Shown here piece by piece: positions 1-8,428 of a stretch of 64,000 bases of DNA. Position numbers and translations under genes: made by a program. Each line of letters opens with the position of its first letter. Position 1 is the stretch's first letter. The DNA lies in contig NZ_FO704550.1 in the NCBI RefSeq assembly GCF_000968195.1, positions 2,542,001 to 2,606,000 on the forward strand, read 5' to 3'. The stretch is from Xenorhabdus doucetiae (GTDB lineage Bacteria; Pseudomonadota; Gammaproteobacteria; Enterobacterales; Enterobacteriaceae). Below the pieces are notes generated by a model. It made no database searches. It saw only the letters and a list, made by a program, of their open reading frames with translations, and was not told the DNA's origin.

Positions 1-817
1 CTTTTTCATTTGGCGCGATTTTCTTCACATGCTGAGGGACACCCATCGCTTTTGCCGCATGATACCCTCCCGCAAATAACATCGCTGGTAAGGGTGCTTT
101 AACGAGTTGTTCAGCCATGCGTTGATCGCGCATTTGCTGGATCTTAGTCATGGCAGAAAGATGTAACTCATCGATATTGCCGCCGTGGGAATTTTTAATC
201 GTTGCTTCAATAAGTTTTTTGACATCATCAGCAACCAGTGACGTTCTGTCCCCAGCCCGGTGATCTTTATAGGCTTGATCGACTTCACAGCGATTCAGGT
301 TTGCCGCCAGCAGCGGATAAGGGGCTTTCATCAGCGCCGTCACTAAATCACCGTACCATTCCCACGGCCAGCCTTGCTGCCACGCCAATAATTGCTGGAT
401 ACGTTCTTGCCTGACAATCGGATTCCCCTGCAACCAGCTTTTCACTTTATTCACTTTTTCTTGCTGGTTTGGATTAATCATTTCCAGTAATACGGAACCA
501 TGAGGACGTTTTTTCTCCAATTGTTGTACTAACCATAACTCGATTTGGTGATGGTAAGGATTGTCATGTTTTTCACCCACAATAACACGCGGATAATTCG
601 CCAATTGTTCCAGCAGTTGATCGGGGGTAATGGCTTGGCCTGTTTTCATGTCAAGCACCGCACCAGACTGCATTAACTCAGCAGGAAGAGTTTGAAATAC
701 CATTTGGGAGCTATTCTGCGCGCCGTCTGGCGTGACGGCACAACCCGCGAGAATACTACTGCCAAGCAGGAGAGAACAGGTTAAAAAAGTCGATCTTATA
801 CGGGGAGATATTTTCAT
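1..817 (-). CDS. ChaN-family haem/iron-uptake lipoprotein (3' end cut by window edge)
   Basis: Read on the minus strand from the ATG at 817, this frame stays open to base 1, so the C-terminus lies outside the window. It begins with a basic N-terminus, a hydrophobic stretch and a lipobox (LAGC, Cys at about residue 28), so it should be a lipoprotein. The segment VIVGEKHDNPYHH followed by LLEM is the hallmark of the ChaN/DUF399 family, whose members bind haem and are iron-regulated outer-membrane lipoproteins. A Fur-box-like sequence lies about 50 bp upstream, which fits that role. The family assignment is firm. The ligand and partner are inferred from the family, because no haem receptor gene is visible here. 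Confidence 0.85.
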   Translation of the reverse strand, partial: MKISPRIRSTFLTCSLLLGSSILAGCAVTPDGAQNSSQMVFQTLPAELMQSGAVLDMKTGQAITPDQLLEQLANYPRVIVGEKHDNPYHHQIELWLVQQLEKKRPHGSVLLEMINPNQQEKVNKVKSWLQGNPIVRQERIQQLLAWQQGWPWEWYGDLVTALMKAPYPLLAANLNRCEVDQAYKDHRAGDRTSLVADDVKKLIEATIKNSHGGNIDELHLSAMTKIQQMRDQRMAEQLVKAPLPAMLFAGGYHAAKAMGVPQHVKKIAPNEK

Positions 818-865
818 AACTTAGTAGTATCAAATTTGTGATTAAAAAATTGCCCGCATACTATA

Positions 866-884
866 GATAATGAGAATTATTTAC
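866..884 (-). promoter_or_regulatory. Fur box upstream of the ChaN-like lipoprotein
   Basis: GATAATGAGAATTATTTAC matches the 19-bp Fur consensus GATAATGATAATCATTATC at 15 positions. It sits about 50 bp before the ATG of the ChaN-like gene, so iron-responsive repression is likely. No binding data; match judged by eye. Confidence 0.7.
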
Positions 885-919
885 AAATAAAAACCCTGTT
901 AAGCATAAACTTAACAGGG
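885..919 (-). terminator. Rho-independent terminator of maeB
   Basis: A perfect 10-bp stem (CCCTGTTAAG / CTTAACAGGG, 894-903 and 910-919) with a 6-nt loop is followed on the minus strand by TTTTTATTTG. It lies 46 bp after the maeB stop and just ahead of the Fur box of the next gene, separating the two transcripts. Confidence 0.8.
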
Positions 920-965
920 TAACTCGTGAGTTAATTCCAGATTGACTGTTGCAATTCCGCGTTAT

Positions 966-3248
966 TTACAGAGGATCGGTTTGTGCTTCAACTGCCGCCA
1001 ATGCCACCATATTGACAATACGGCGGACAGAAGCAATCGGTGTCAGAACATGAACGGGTTTTGCAACCCCCATCAGAACCGGACCAACGGTGACGCCTTC
1101 GGAACTGGTCACACGCAGCAAGTTATAGCTGATACGTGCCGCTTCCATGTTGGGCATAATTAACAGATTGGCGGAACCTTTCAGTGGGCTGTCAGGCATG
1201 ATATCGCGACGAATACTTTCGACCAAAGCCGCATCTCCGTGCATTTCACCATCAATTTCAAGTGATGGTGCCATTTGCTGAACCAGCTCCAAAGTCTTAC
1301 GCATTTTTCGCGCAGAATCGCAATCAGATGAACCAAAACTCGAACGTGACAACAGGGCCACTTTAGGTTCAATCCCAAAACGACGTACCGTTTCCGCCGC
1401 CATCAGCGTGATTTCTGCCAACTCTTCCGGGCTTGGATCTTCATTAACATAAGTATCGGCAATAAAGGTATTTCCTGTTGGTAACATCAAGGCGTTCATG
1501 GCACCTGCGGTATGGACGCCCTGACGGAAACCAAAGACATCCTTCACGACTTGGTAATGTTCAGTATAGCCGCCAACCGTACCACAAATCAGGCCATCCG
1601 CTTCACCACGATGCACCATGATGGCACCTATCAGCGTCGGATTGCCAATCACCGCCCGGCGGGCCTGCTCTGGTGAAACACCGCGGCGTTTCATCATTTG
1701 ATAATATTCTTGCCAATATTCTTTGAAACGTGGATCATTTTCGTTGTTCACCACTTCAAAATCTTTACCGGCTTCAATATGCAGGCCCTGCTTTTTAATC
1801 CGCATTTCAATCACGCCGGGGCGGCCAATCAGGACAGGGAATGCCAGGCCAAGGGAGACGAGTTCCTGTGTCGCATGCAGCACACGAATATCTTCCCCTT
1901 CTGCCAAGACAATACGTTTCTTCTCTTTTTTGGCTTGAGAGAAGATGGGTTTCATAAAGAGGTTGGTTTTATAGACAAACTCATTGAGTTTCTCGATATA
2001 TGCCCCGAAATCGGTAATAGGCCGGGTTGCCACACCGGATTCCATCGCCGCTTTCGCGACGGCCGGGGCAATTTTGACAATCAGGCGAGGATCAAACGGC
2101 TTCGGAATAATATAATCAGGGCCAAAGAACAGATCTTGATCGCCGTAAGCAGAAGCCACTTCCTGACTTTGTTCCGCCAAGGCAAGATCCGCAATGGCAT
2201 GCACACAGGCAAGTTTCATCTCTTCATTAATCGTGGTCGCCCCAACATCCAATGCGCCACGGAAGATAAATGGGAAACAGAGAACGTTATTGACCTGATT
2301 AGGAAAATCAGAACGACCGGTACAAATTATGGCATCAGGGCGCACGGCTTTTGCCAGTGGCGGTAAAATTTCCGGCTCTGGGTTAGCCAATGCCATAATC
2401 AGCGGACTTTTTGCCATGGTTTTCACCATGTCTTGTGTCAATACGCCCGGCCCGGAACAGCCGAGGAAAATATCCGCATCAGGGATCACATCTGCCAGTG
2501 TACGGCTGCCGTTATCTTCAATGGCATAATCCGCTTTGGTCTTTTCCATATTCTCTTCGCGGCCGCGATAGATAACCCCTTTTGAGTCACAAACGACAAT
2601 ATTTTCACGTTTCAGACCCAGTGCCACCAGCAGATTCATACAGGCAATGGAGGCCGCTCCCGCCCCTGAGACCACCATGCGCACTTTACCAATATCTTTA
2701 TCAACCACCCGCAATCCATTTAGTACCGCGGCGGTACAGATAATTGCCGTCCCATGTTGATCATCGTGGAATACCGGAATTTTCATGCGCTCACGGAGTT
2801 TCTGTTCAATGTAAAAACACTCCGGTGCTTTGATATCTTCAAGGTTAATACCGCCGAAAGTGGGCTCCAGTGCCGCAATGATATCAATTAATTTATCAGG
2901 GTTGGATTCATCCACTTCAATGTCAAAAACATCGATCCCAGAGAATTTCTTGAATAAAACGCCCTTACCTTCCATAACCGGTTTACCGGCCAGTGCGCCG
3001 ATATTCCCCAACCCTAACACAGCACTACCATTGGAGATAACCGCAACAAGATTGCCACGTGCCGTATATTTATAGGCTGCCAAAGGATCTTCTGCTATTT
3101 CAAGACAAGGCGCAGCAACCCCCGGTGAGTATGCTAATGCCAAATCACGTTGTGTTGTCAGTGGCTTGGTGGGTGTCACTGTAATTTTTCCAGGTTGTGG
3201 AAACTCATGAAAATCAAGAGCACTTTGTTTTAATTTTTCATCCATCAT
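966..3248 (-). CDS. maeB: NADP-dependent malic enzyme MaeB with C-terminal phosphotransacetylase-like domain
   Basis: This 760-residue cytosolic enzyme decarboxylates malate to pyruvate with reduction of NADP+, supplying NADPH and linking the TCA cycle to gluconeogenesis. Residues 1 to about 430 form the malic-enzyme half, with the segment SPGVAAPCLEI, the Rossmann motif VVSGAGAASIACMN and a catalytic-site HDDQHGTA block. Residues from about 430 form the phosphotransacetylase-like regulatory half, with MKPIFSQAKKEKKRIVLAEGE and the ending ALAAVEAQTDPL. Length and sequence match the E. coli enzyme (759 residues) closely. Two adjacent ATGs open the frame; the second gives the family N-terminus MDEKLKQSALDFHEFP. 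Transcribed alone, ending at the hairpin at 885-919. Confidence 0.97.
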   Translation of the reverse strand: MMDEKLKQSALDFHEFPQPGKITVTPTKPLTTQRDLALAYSPGVAAPCLEIAEDPLAAYKYTARGNLVAVISNGSAVLGLGNIGALAGKPVMEGKGVLFKKFSGIDVFDIEVDESNPDKLIDIIAALEPTFGGINLEDIKAPECFYIEQKLRERMKIPVFHDDQHGTAIICTAAVLNGLRVVDKDIGKVRMVVSGAGAASIACMNLLVALGLKRENIVVCDSKGVIYRGREENMEKTKADYAIEDNGSRTLADVIPDADIFLGCSGPGVLTQDMVKTMAKSPLIMALANPEPEILPPLAKAVRPDAIICTGRSDFPNQVNNVLCFPFIFRGALDVGATTINEEMKLACVHAIADLALAEQSQEVASAYGDQDLFFGPDYIIPKPFDPRLIVKIAPAVAKAAMESGVATRPITDFGAYIEKLNEFVYKTNLFMKPIFSQAKKEKKRIVLAEGEDIRVLHATQELVSLGLAFPVLIGRPGVIEMRIKKQGLHIEAGKDFEVVNNENDPRFKEYWQEYYQMMKRRGVSPEQARRAVIGNPTLIGAIMVHRGEADGLICGTVGGYTEHYQVVKDVFGFRQGVHTAGAMNALMLPTGNTFIADTYVNEDPSPEELAEITLMAAETVRRFGIEPKVALLSRSSFGSSDCDSARKMRKTLELVQQMAPSLEIDGEMHGDAALVESIRRDIMPDSPLKGSANLLIMPNMEAARISYNLLRVTSSEGVTVGPVLMGVAKPVHVLTPIASVRRIVNMVALAAVEAQTDPL

Positions 3249-3500
3249 CAGATCCCTTACGCGTCATGTCTTAGTAAAAATGGTTTCAGTATAATAGTTA
3301 CAGAAGGTTAAATCATGATGTCAGCGGCATTTTGTGCATAATCTTTAAAATCAAGGCGCAAAAAACAAACAAAAGGAGTAAGGAAGTGATCGACAATGTT
3401 GGAATGTTATTTGATCAACATTATAGGGATATTATCCTAATGATACCCATAGAGAGGTATTTTATCTCTAATTAATAACCTGATAAATTAATTAAAGATA

Positions 3501-4583
3501 CTTGGATTCGCATAGTAAGTGCAATTTCTAAGAAAGGCGGTCAGTTGCTATAGTAGGCATCTTTCTCGCCAAAGGAAAATGCACTATGGCCTATACGCAA
3601 CTGACCGAAACAGAAAGATACCAGATTTTCGGCTTAAAAGAAGCCGGTTTTACACAACGTTTTATTGCAACGTCGCTTAATCGGGCCCCATCAACAATTA
3701 GCCGGGAATTGAGACGAAACCGGGAAGCCGAGAAATATGAACCTGAACAAGCTCAGCGTAAAGCATTAGAACGCCGTCATTCTAAGGTAAAAGCCGTAAA
3801 AATCACGCCAGAGATAACAAAGTGGATAAAACAGTTAATTTGGCAAGATTTAAGTCCGGAACAAGTTGTGGGTTATCTCAAGCGGGAAGCGAAAATCTCT
3901 TTACATCATGAAACAATTTATCGATTGATTTATAAAGATAAAATAAATGGCGGTGATTTATGGCAACATCTTAGGATAGCGAAAAAACCGTATCGTAAAC
4001 GCTATGGAAGCCATGAGCACAGAGGAAAAATTAAAAACAGAGTCAGTATTGATAAGCGCCCAAAAATTGTTGATAAAAAGCAGCGTATTGGGGATTGGGA
4101 AGGGGATACTATCGTTGGCAAAGATCGTAAAAGTGCCTTATTGACTTTAGTTGAACGAAAATCGTTATTTACGATCATCATTAAACTTGAAGATAAAACA
4201 GCAGAAGGTGTTGCCAAAGCGGCGACAAGACATTTATCGATGATAAAACATAAAGTTAAAACAATTACCTTTGATAACGGACTCGAATTTGCCGAACACG
4301 AACGGATCGGTAAAAATTTAGAGACAAAAATTTATTTTGCTCATCCGTATTCCCCTTGGGAAAGAGGGATAAATGAGAACATAAATGGATTAATCAGAGA
4401 TTACTTCCCAAAAGGAACCGATTTTAATAAGGTATCAGAGCGGGAGGTTAACCTTGTGGCAAACCGACTAAATAATCGACCACGTAAGACACGAGATTAT
4501 AAAACACCGAATGAGTTATTTACAGGAACCCCAACTCATTTACTTCGTTCATTACGGTGTTGCGCTTAATATGCGAATCCAAG
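3501..4583 (+). mobile_element. IS30-family insertion sequence, copy 1 (1083 bp)
   Basis: The element is bounded by 24-bp imperfect inverted repeats starting CTTGGATTCGCATA at 3501 and ending as its complement at 4583. A 3-bp target duplication ATA flanks it (3498-3500 and 4584-4586). One transposase gene fills it. A second copy of exactly the same length lies at 41677-42759 in opposite orientation. It appears intact and recently active. It lies between maeB and an orphan response regulator. Confidence 0.93.
3586..4569 (+). CDS. IS30-family transposase
   Basis: 327 residues, the usual size for IS30-family DDE transposases. The N-terminal helix-turn-helix region (TETERYQIFGLKEAGFT, then RAPSTISRELRRN) binds the inverted repeats. 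The catalytic core shows the three acidic positions in GDWEGDTIVG, TITFDNGLEFAEH and PWERGINENINGLIRDYFPKG. The protein is identical to that of the second copy at 41691-42674, which indicates very recent transposition within this genome. Complete and in frame. Confidence 0.95.
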   Translation: MAYTQLTETERYQIFGLKEAGFTQRFIATSLNRAPSTISRELRRNREAEKYEPEQAQRKALERRHSKVKAVKITPEITKWIKQLIWQDLSPEQVVGYLKREAKISLHHETIYRLIYKDKINGGDLWQHLRIAKKPYRKRYGSHEHRGKIKNRVSIDKRPKIVDKKQRIGDWEGDTIVGKDRKSALLTLVERKSLFTIIIKLEDKTAEGVAKAATRHLSMIKHKVKTITFDNGLEFAEHERIGKNLETKIYFAHPYSPWERGINENINGLIRDYFPKGTDFNKVSEREVNLVANRLNNRPRKTRDYKTPNELFTGTPTHLLRSLRCCA

Positions 4584-4988
4584 ATACATTTTTAAATCAA
4601 CATTTAAAATAAGTTTACAAAAACAAAAATTAATCTATAAAATATCTATCCAAATTTAAATGGCGTTTCAAAATGATAGGAATAAATCTTGTCCCACGCG
4701 CCACGCGAGACAAGATTACAAATTCTCACTATTATGAAAATTTATTTATTTGGAAAATTATTGGCAATTAAGGAAACACATTTTCTTATGAAAGTGAATT
4801 TTATTTCATCTGAGTGGTTTAACCTGTTTGCGATATTTCTATTTTTATATCAGGATATATTTTCAGAATCTCATTAACGATGATTCAATATACTCCATAA
4901 AAACCACACAGCAATTTAACATAAAGCAGGAACCTGTCTTTTATGTTTTATTAAACATAAATCTGCATTTCTATATGGGAGAAAGGAC
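4584..4988. other. 405-bp AT-rich intergenic stretch
   Basis: No convincing gene. Short open frames here lack ribosome sites and family resemblance. One structured element is visible: TCTTGTC (4687-4693) and its complement GACAAGA (4709-4715) flank a loop holding CCACGCG twice in tandem. The last part presumably carries the promoter of the response regulator, whose start is preceded by GGGAGAAAGGAC. Confidence 0.5.
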
Positions 4989-5624
4989 ATGCATAATCAT
5001 TCAGTCATGATAGTTGATGATCATCCAATCATTCGTCACGGCTTAAAAGGGTTGATTGAATTAGAACGAGAACTCATTGTGACTGCCGAAACGGGCAATG
5101 GTGAAGATGCGATTAATATCGCTTGCCAAATAAAACCCGACATTATTCTAATGGATTTAAAAATCCACGGCCTTTCAGGGATTGATACGATTAAATCTCT
5201 CCGCCGCAAAGGGCTTGATGCCTATATCCTGGTACTCTCCGATTCAGATCACAGATGCGATATTTACGAGGCAGTTGATGCCGGTGCGAATGGTTATTTA
5301 TTAAAAGATATCGAGCTGACTTCTCTATTGAACAACATAAAAAAAGCCATAGAGGGTCATGCGGTGTTCAGTGAAAAAGTCCATCAATATTTATCCACCC
5401 GCCACCTTTATGTTGATCCGTTATCAAAATTAACCAAACGAGAATTAGACGTTTTAAAAGAAATTGCCGAAGGAATGACAAATAAAGAAATCGCTAACTT
5501 CCTTTTTATTTCAGAAGAAACCGTGAAAGTCCATACCCGTAACTTATTGAAAAAACTCAAGTCCCGTTCCCGTCTCGAAGCCACTATCATCTATCTAAAA
5601 CATAGAAAGACGGCGTTCATTTAG
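4989..5624 (+). CDS. NarL/NarP-type response regulator (orphan)
   Basis: A 211-residue two-domain regulator. Residues 1-120 are a receiver domain with the acidic pocket D10/D11, phosphoacceptor D56 (ILMDLKIHG) and conserved K106 (GYLLKD). Residues about 145-205 are a LuxR-type helix-turn-helix (LTKRELDVLKEIAEGMTNKEIA, then SEETVKVHTRNLLKKL). The arrangement and sequence are closest to NarL/NarP. No histidine kinase gene is adjacent, so its partner must be elsewhere. The upstream side is occupied by IS30, which could have separated it from former neighbours. Function beyond DNA-binding response regulator is not shown. Confidence 0.88.
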   Translation: MHNHSVMIVDDHPIIRHGLKGLIELERELIVTAETGNGEDAINIACQIKPDIILMDLKIHGLSGIDTIKSLRRKGLDAYILVLSDSDHRCDIYEAVDAGANGYLLKDIELTSLLNNIKKAIEGHAVFSEKVHQYLSTRHLYVDPLSKLTKRELDVLKEIAEGMTNKEIANFLFISEETVKVHTRNLLKKLKSRSRLEATIIYLKHRKTAFI

Positions 5625-5956
5625 CATTGAATTCTTTCTCAACGCACCAATATGGAACACAATTTCCCTAAGTTTTGTCAGTGGGGAAATTGTGAGTTAT
5701 CAAGGCGCATAAATTAATTACAAAAAAATTAATTTTGTATATAATAAATAATGGTATTATTTATGTGGTTTATTATTTTAAATGTAGCTAATCGGTTTTT
5801 GTTGAGAGTTTAGACATCCATAACATAAATGCCAGAGTAAATGTCAGGAAAGTAATAAACATAAAGTGTGCGCAAAAAACGCCTTATCTGGATAAAATCC
5901 CCCATTTCCCGCATTATGTCGGATAGGTTAAACAAAACAGAATCAAGGCTCCTATC
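5625..5956. other. 332-bp intergenic region with an inverted repeat
   Basis: An 11-bp inverted repeat CACAATTTCCC / GGGAAATTGTG (5658-5668, 5684-5694) lies just after the response regulator and may stabilise or end its transcript, although no T-run follows. The rest is AT-rich and should contain the promoter for the yffB-dapE operon. No gene seen. Confidence 0.5.
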
Positions 5957-6379
5957 ATGTCAGATACCCTTTCTCACAAAGTATCCATTCTCTACGGTAT
6001 CAAAAACTGCGATACCATAAAAAAAGCGCGTCGTTGGTTAGAAGATCAAGGAATTCCTTATCACTTTCATGATTATCGACTTGATGGCCTATCTCCTGAG
6101 TTACTTCAATCATTTATTGAAAACGTTGGCTGGGAATCCCTCTTGAATACCCGAGGTACAACATGGCGCAAATTGTCCGACGAGCAAAAAGCCGCCATTA
6201 ATAATGCCGAGTCCGCCAAAGCACTTATGCTAGAGCAGCCCTCGATCATAAAACGACCTCTGCTGGTATCCAGCACAGAAGGCGCAAAAAACAACGGGGC
6301 AGAAACAGAGAAATATTTACTCGGTTTCAAGGCGGAGCAGTATCAACAATTTTTCTCACATGACGAGATACGGAGATGA
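5957..6379 (+). CDS. yffB: ArsC/Spx-like thioredoxin-fold protein YffB
   Basis: 140 residues, a little longer than E. coli YffB (about 118). The N-terminus VSILYGIKNCDTIKKARRWL contains the single active-site-like Cys (C18) of the ArsC/Spx family, followed by FHDYRLDGL and the cis-Pro-type segment IKRPLLV. Family members resemble arsenate reductase but lack proven arsenate activity. Its stop overlaps the dapE start (ATGA), so the two genes are translationally coupled, an arrangement conserved in enterobacteria. Biochemical role unknown. Confidence 0.9.
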   Translation: MSDTLSHKVSILYGIKNCDTIKKARRWLEDQGIPYHFHDYRLDGLSPELLQSFIENVGWESLLNTRGTTWRKLSDEQKAAINNAESAKALMLEQPSIIKRPLLVSSTEGAKNNGAETEKYLLGFKAEQYQQFFSHDEIRR

Positions 6380-7509
6380 CTATGACTTGTCCAGTCATTG
6401 ACCTTGCTCAACAGTTAATCAAGCGTCCTTCTGTCAGCCCGGATGATCAGGGTTGCCAAGAACTTCTTATCCAGCGCCTGCAAGACATTGGCTTTACAGT
6501 AGAACGAATGCCTTTCGGCGACACCCTGAACTTTTGGGCTTATCGTGGAACCGGCGTGACTTTTGCCCTTGCCGGACACACTGATGTCGTTCCTGCCGGC
6601 GATATCTCACAATGGCAAACACCCCCTTTTGAACCGGCTATCCGTGATGGCATGTTATATGGTCGTGGCGCGGCAGATATGAAAGGTTCAGTGGCGGCAA
6701 TGGTGGTTGCTGCTGAACGTTTTGTCGCAGAGCATCCTGGACATAAAGGCCGTCTGGCTTTTCTGATCACCTCCGATGAAGAGGCCAAAGCGACCAATGG
6801 TACTGTTAAGGTGGTTGAAGCGTTAATGTCGCGCCATGAACGTTTGGATTATTGTCTCGTGGGTGAACCCTCCAGCCAAACGTGCCTTGGGGATATGATC
6901 AAAAACGGGCGCAGGGGTTCGCTGACGGCGAGCTTGACGATCTTTGGCACCCAAGGGCATGTTGCCTATCCACAATTGGCAGATAACCCGATTCATCGTT
7001 CAGTGCCTTTTTTGCAGGAACTCGTCAATACTCATTGGGATAACGGCAATGAATTTTTCCCGGCCACCCGTATGCAAATCGCCAATATTCAGGCAGGAAC
7101 CGGCAGTAATAATGTTATCCCTGGGAAATTGTGGGTTCAGTTCAATTTCCGTTTCAGCACTGAACTGACTGATAGCGCAATCCGCCGGCAAGTTGAAGAT
7201 ATGCTGAAAAAGCATCACCTTAACTATGAGATTGACTGGTGGCTATCAGGCCAACCTTTTCTGACCAGTAAAGGGGAGCTGGTTGATGCGGTGGTTGAGT
7301 CTATTGAACACTATTGTGGATATCAGCCAGAGCTATCAACCAGCGGCGGTACATCAGATGGGCGTTTTATTGCCAAAATGGGAGCTCAGGTCGTGGAATT
7401 GGGCCCCATCAATGCCACCATTCATAAAACCGATGAATGTGTCAAGGTGTCTGATTTACAAGCATTGAGCCTGATTTATCAACGTATCATGGAGCAATTA
7501 CTCAAATGA
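6376..7509 (+). CDS. dapE: Succinyl-diaminopimelate desuccinylase DapE
   Basis: 377 residues, matching DapE length. It hydrolyses N-succinyl-LL-diaminopimelate to LL-diaminopimelate and succinate in the lysine and peptidoglycan precursor pathway. M20-family zinc motifs are visible: FALAGHTDVVPAG, GRGAADMKGS, ITSDEEAKATNGT and the C-terminal zinc-ligand region ATIHKTDECV. Two in-frame ATGs are present (6376 and 6382). The second gives the family start MTCPVIDLAQQLI, but the first overlaps the yffB stop in the usual coupled manner. The stop overlaps the start of the following peptidase gene. Confidence 0.97.
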   Translation: MTMTCPVIDLAQQLIKRPSVSPDDQGCQELLIQRLQDIGFTVERMPFGDTLNFWAYRGTGVTFALAGHTDVVPAGDISQWQTPPFEPAIRDGMLYGRGAADMKGSVAAMVVAAERFVAEHPGHKGRLAFLITSDEEAKATNGTVKVVEALMSRHERLDYCLVGEPSSQTCLGDMIKNGRRGSLTASLTIFGTQGHVAYPQLADNPIHRSVPFLQELVNTHWDNGNEFFPATRMQIANIQAGTGSNNVIPGKLWVQFNFRFSTELTDSAIRRQVEDMLKKHHLNYEIDWWLSGQPFLTSKGELVDAVVESIEHYCGYQPELSTSGGTSDGRFIAKMGAQVVELGPINATIHKTDECVKVSDLQALSLIYQRIMEQLLK

Positions 7510-8168
7510 TGACACCTGAATCCCTGACTGGACTGTCCACTGATCACCTCATCACGCTGACCGGCAATCACCGCTTGCAGTTTAATGCCACTAAAGCATT
7601 TCTTGCCATGCAGAAAGAAGCTGCCAAGGCAGGTTTTAAGCTACAACCTGCCAGTTCGTTTCGCGATTTCACGCGCCAGCAAACGATCTGGAATGAGAAA
7701 TTCCGTGGTCAGCGTCCAGTATTAGATAATAACAGCCACCCCCTTGATATCTCAAAATTGAGTGAAGGCGAACGTTGTGAAGCCATTCTCCGCTGGTCAG
7801 CCCTGCCGGGAGCGAGCCGCCATCATTGGGGTACAGAGCTGGATATTTATGATCCCTTTCTGCTGCCAGAAGGTAAAAAACTGCAACTGGAGCCGTGGGA
7901 ATATGAAAACGGCGGGTACTTTGAGCCTTTAACCCATTGGCTAACAGAAAACATGTCTCACTATGATTTCTATCGTCCCTTTACACGCCATGATGCCGGC
8001 GTAGCTTATGAGCCGTGGCATATCAGCTATTGGCCATTATCCCATGAAGCCGAAAATTTATTTGATGAACACGTCCTGTTGAGTGCTTGGGAAAACCGTG
8101 ATATTGCCAGCATCAACTGGTTAAAAACCAATCTATCCTATATATTTGAAAAATACATCAGGATTTAA
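7506..8168 (+). CDS. M15-family (VanY-like) D-alanyl-D-alanine carboxypeptidase
   Basis: 220 residues. Zinc-binding signatures of the M15B peptidases are present: SRHHWGTELDIYD (His and Asp ligands) and EPWHISYW (third His). An upstream AFLAMQKEAAKAGFKLQPASSFRDF block is also typical. There is no signal peptide, so action would be cytoplasmic, for instance on recycled muropeptides; this is inference. The start overlaps the dapE stop (ATGA), placing it in the yffB-dapE operon and fitting a cell-wall precursor context. Confidence 0.88.
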   Translation: MMTPESLTGLSTDHLITLTGNHRLQFNATKAFLAMQKEAAKAGFKLQPASSFRDFTRQQTIWNEKFRGQRPVLDNNSHPLDISKLSEGERCEAILRWSALPGASRHHWGTELDIYDPFLLPEGKKLQLEPWEYENGGYFEPLTHWLTENMSHYDFYRPFTRHDAGVAYEPWHISYWPLSHEAENLFDEHVLLSAWENRDIASINWLKTNLSYIFEKYIRI

Positions 8169-8233
8169 CAGAAATAACCTATTAGGCTCCTGAGCCTCAT
8201 GGAAGAGGCTCTTAATGTTCCGAGGAAAATATC

Positions 8234-8428
8234 ATGAATTGGCTGATAGATTATTGGTGGATTGTTCTGTTAGTGCTCGTTGGCATTATCGTTAACGCGG
8301 TAAAAGCACTCAGTCGCGTCGATAAAGAACATTTCTTAGATAACAAACCCGAATTACCCCCGCATCGGGATCTTAACGATCAATGGGATGATGAGGATGA
8401 TTGGCCGCAGCGGGATCGTAAGAAATAA
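8234..8428 (+). CDS. ypfN: UPF0370 family small membrane protein YpfN
   Basis: 64 residues with one N-terminal membrane helix (WWIVLLVLVGIIVNAV) and an acidic, charged tail (KPELPPHRDLNDQWDDEDDW) that matches the enterobacterial YpfN family closely. Function unknown. It follows the dapE operon by 65 bp with its own ribosome site (GAGGAAAAT). Its last 56 bp overlap the 3' end of the convergent tmcA gene. Confidence 0.92.
   Translation: MNWLIDYWWIVLLVLVGIIVNAVKALSRVDKEHFLDNKPELPPHRDLNDQWDDEDDWPQRDRKK

Noticed and set aside
1698..2366. 222-residue plus-strand frame inside maeB
   Set aside because: Antisense shadow of a highly conserved coding region; no family resemblance or ribosome site.
4689..5010. 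Two short frames between IS30 and the response regulator
   Set aside because: AT-rich chance frames without ribosome sites; one overlaps the regulator start.
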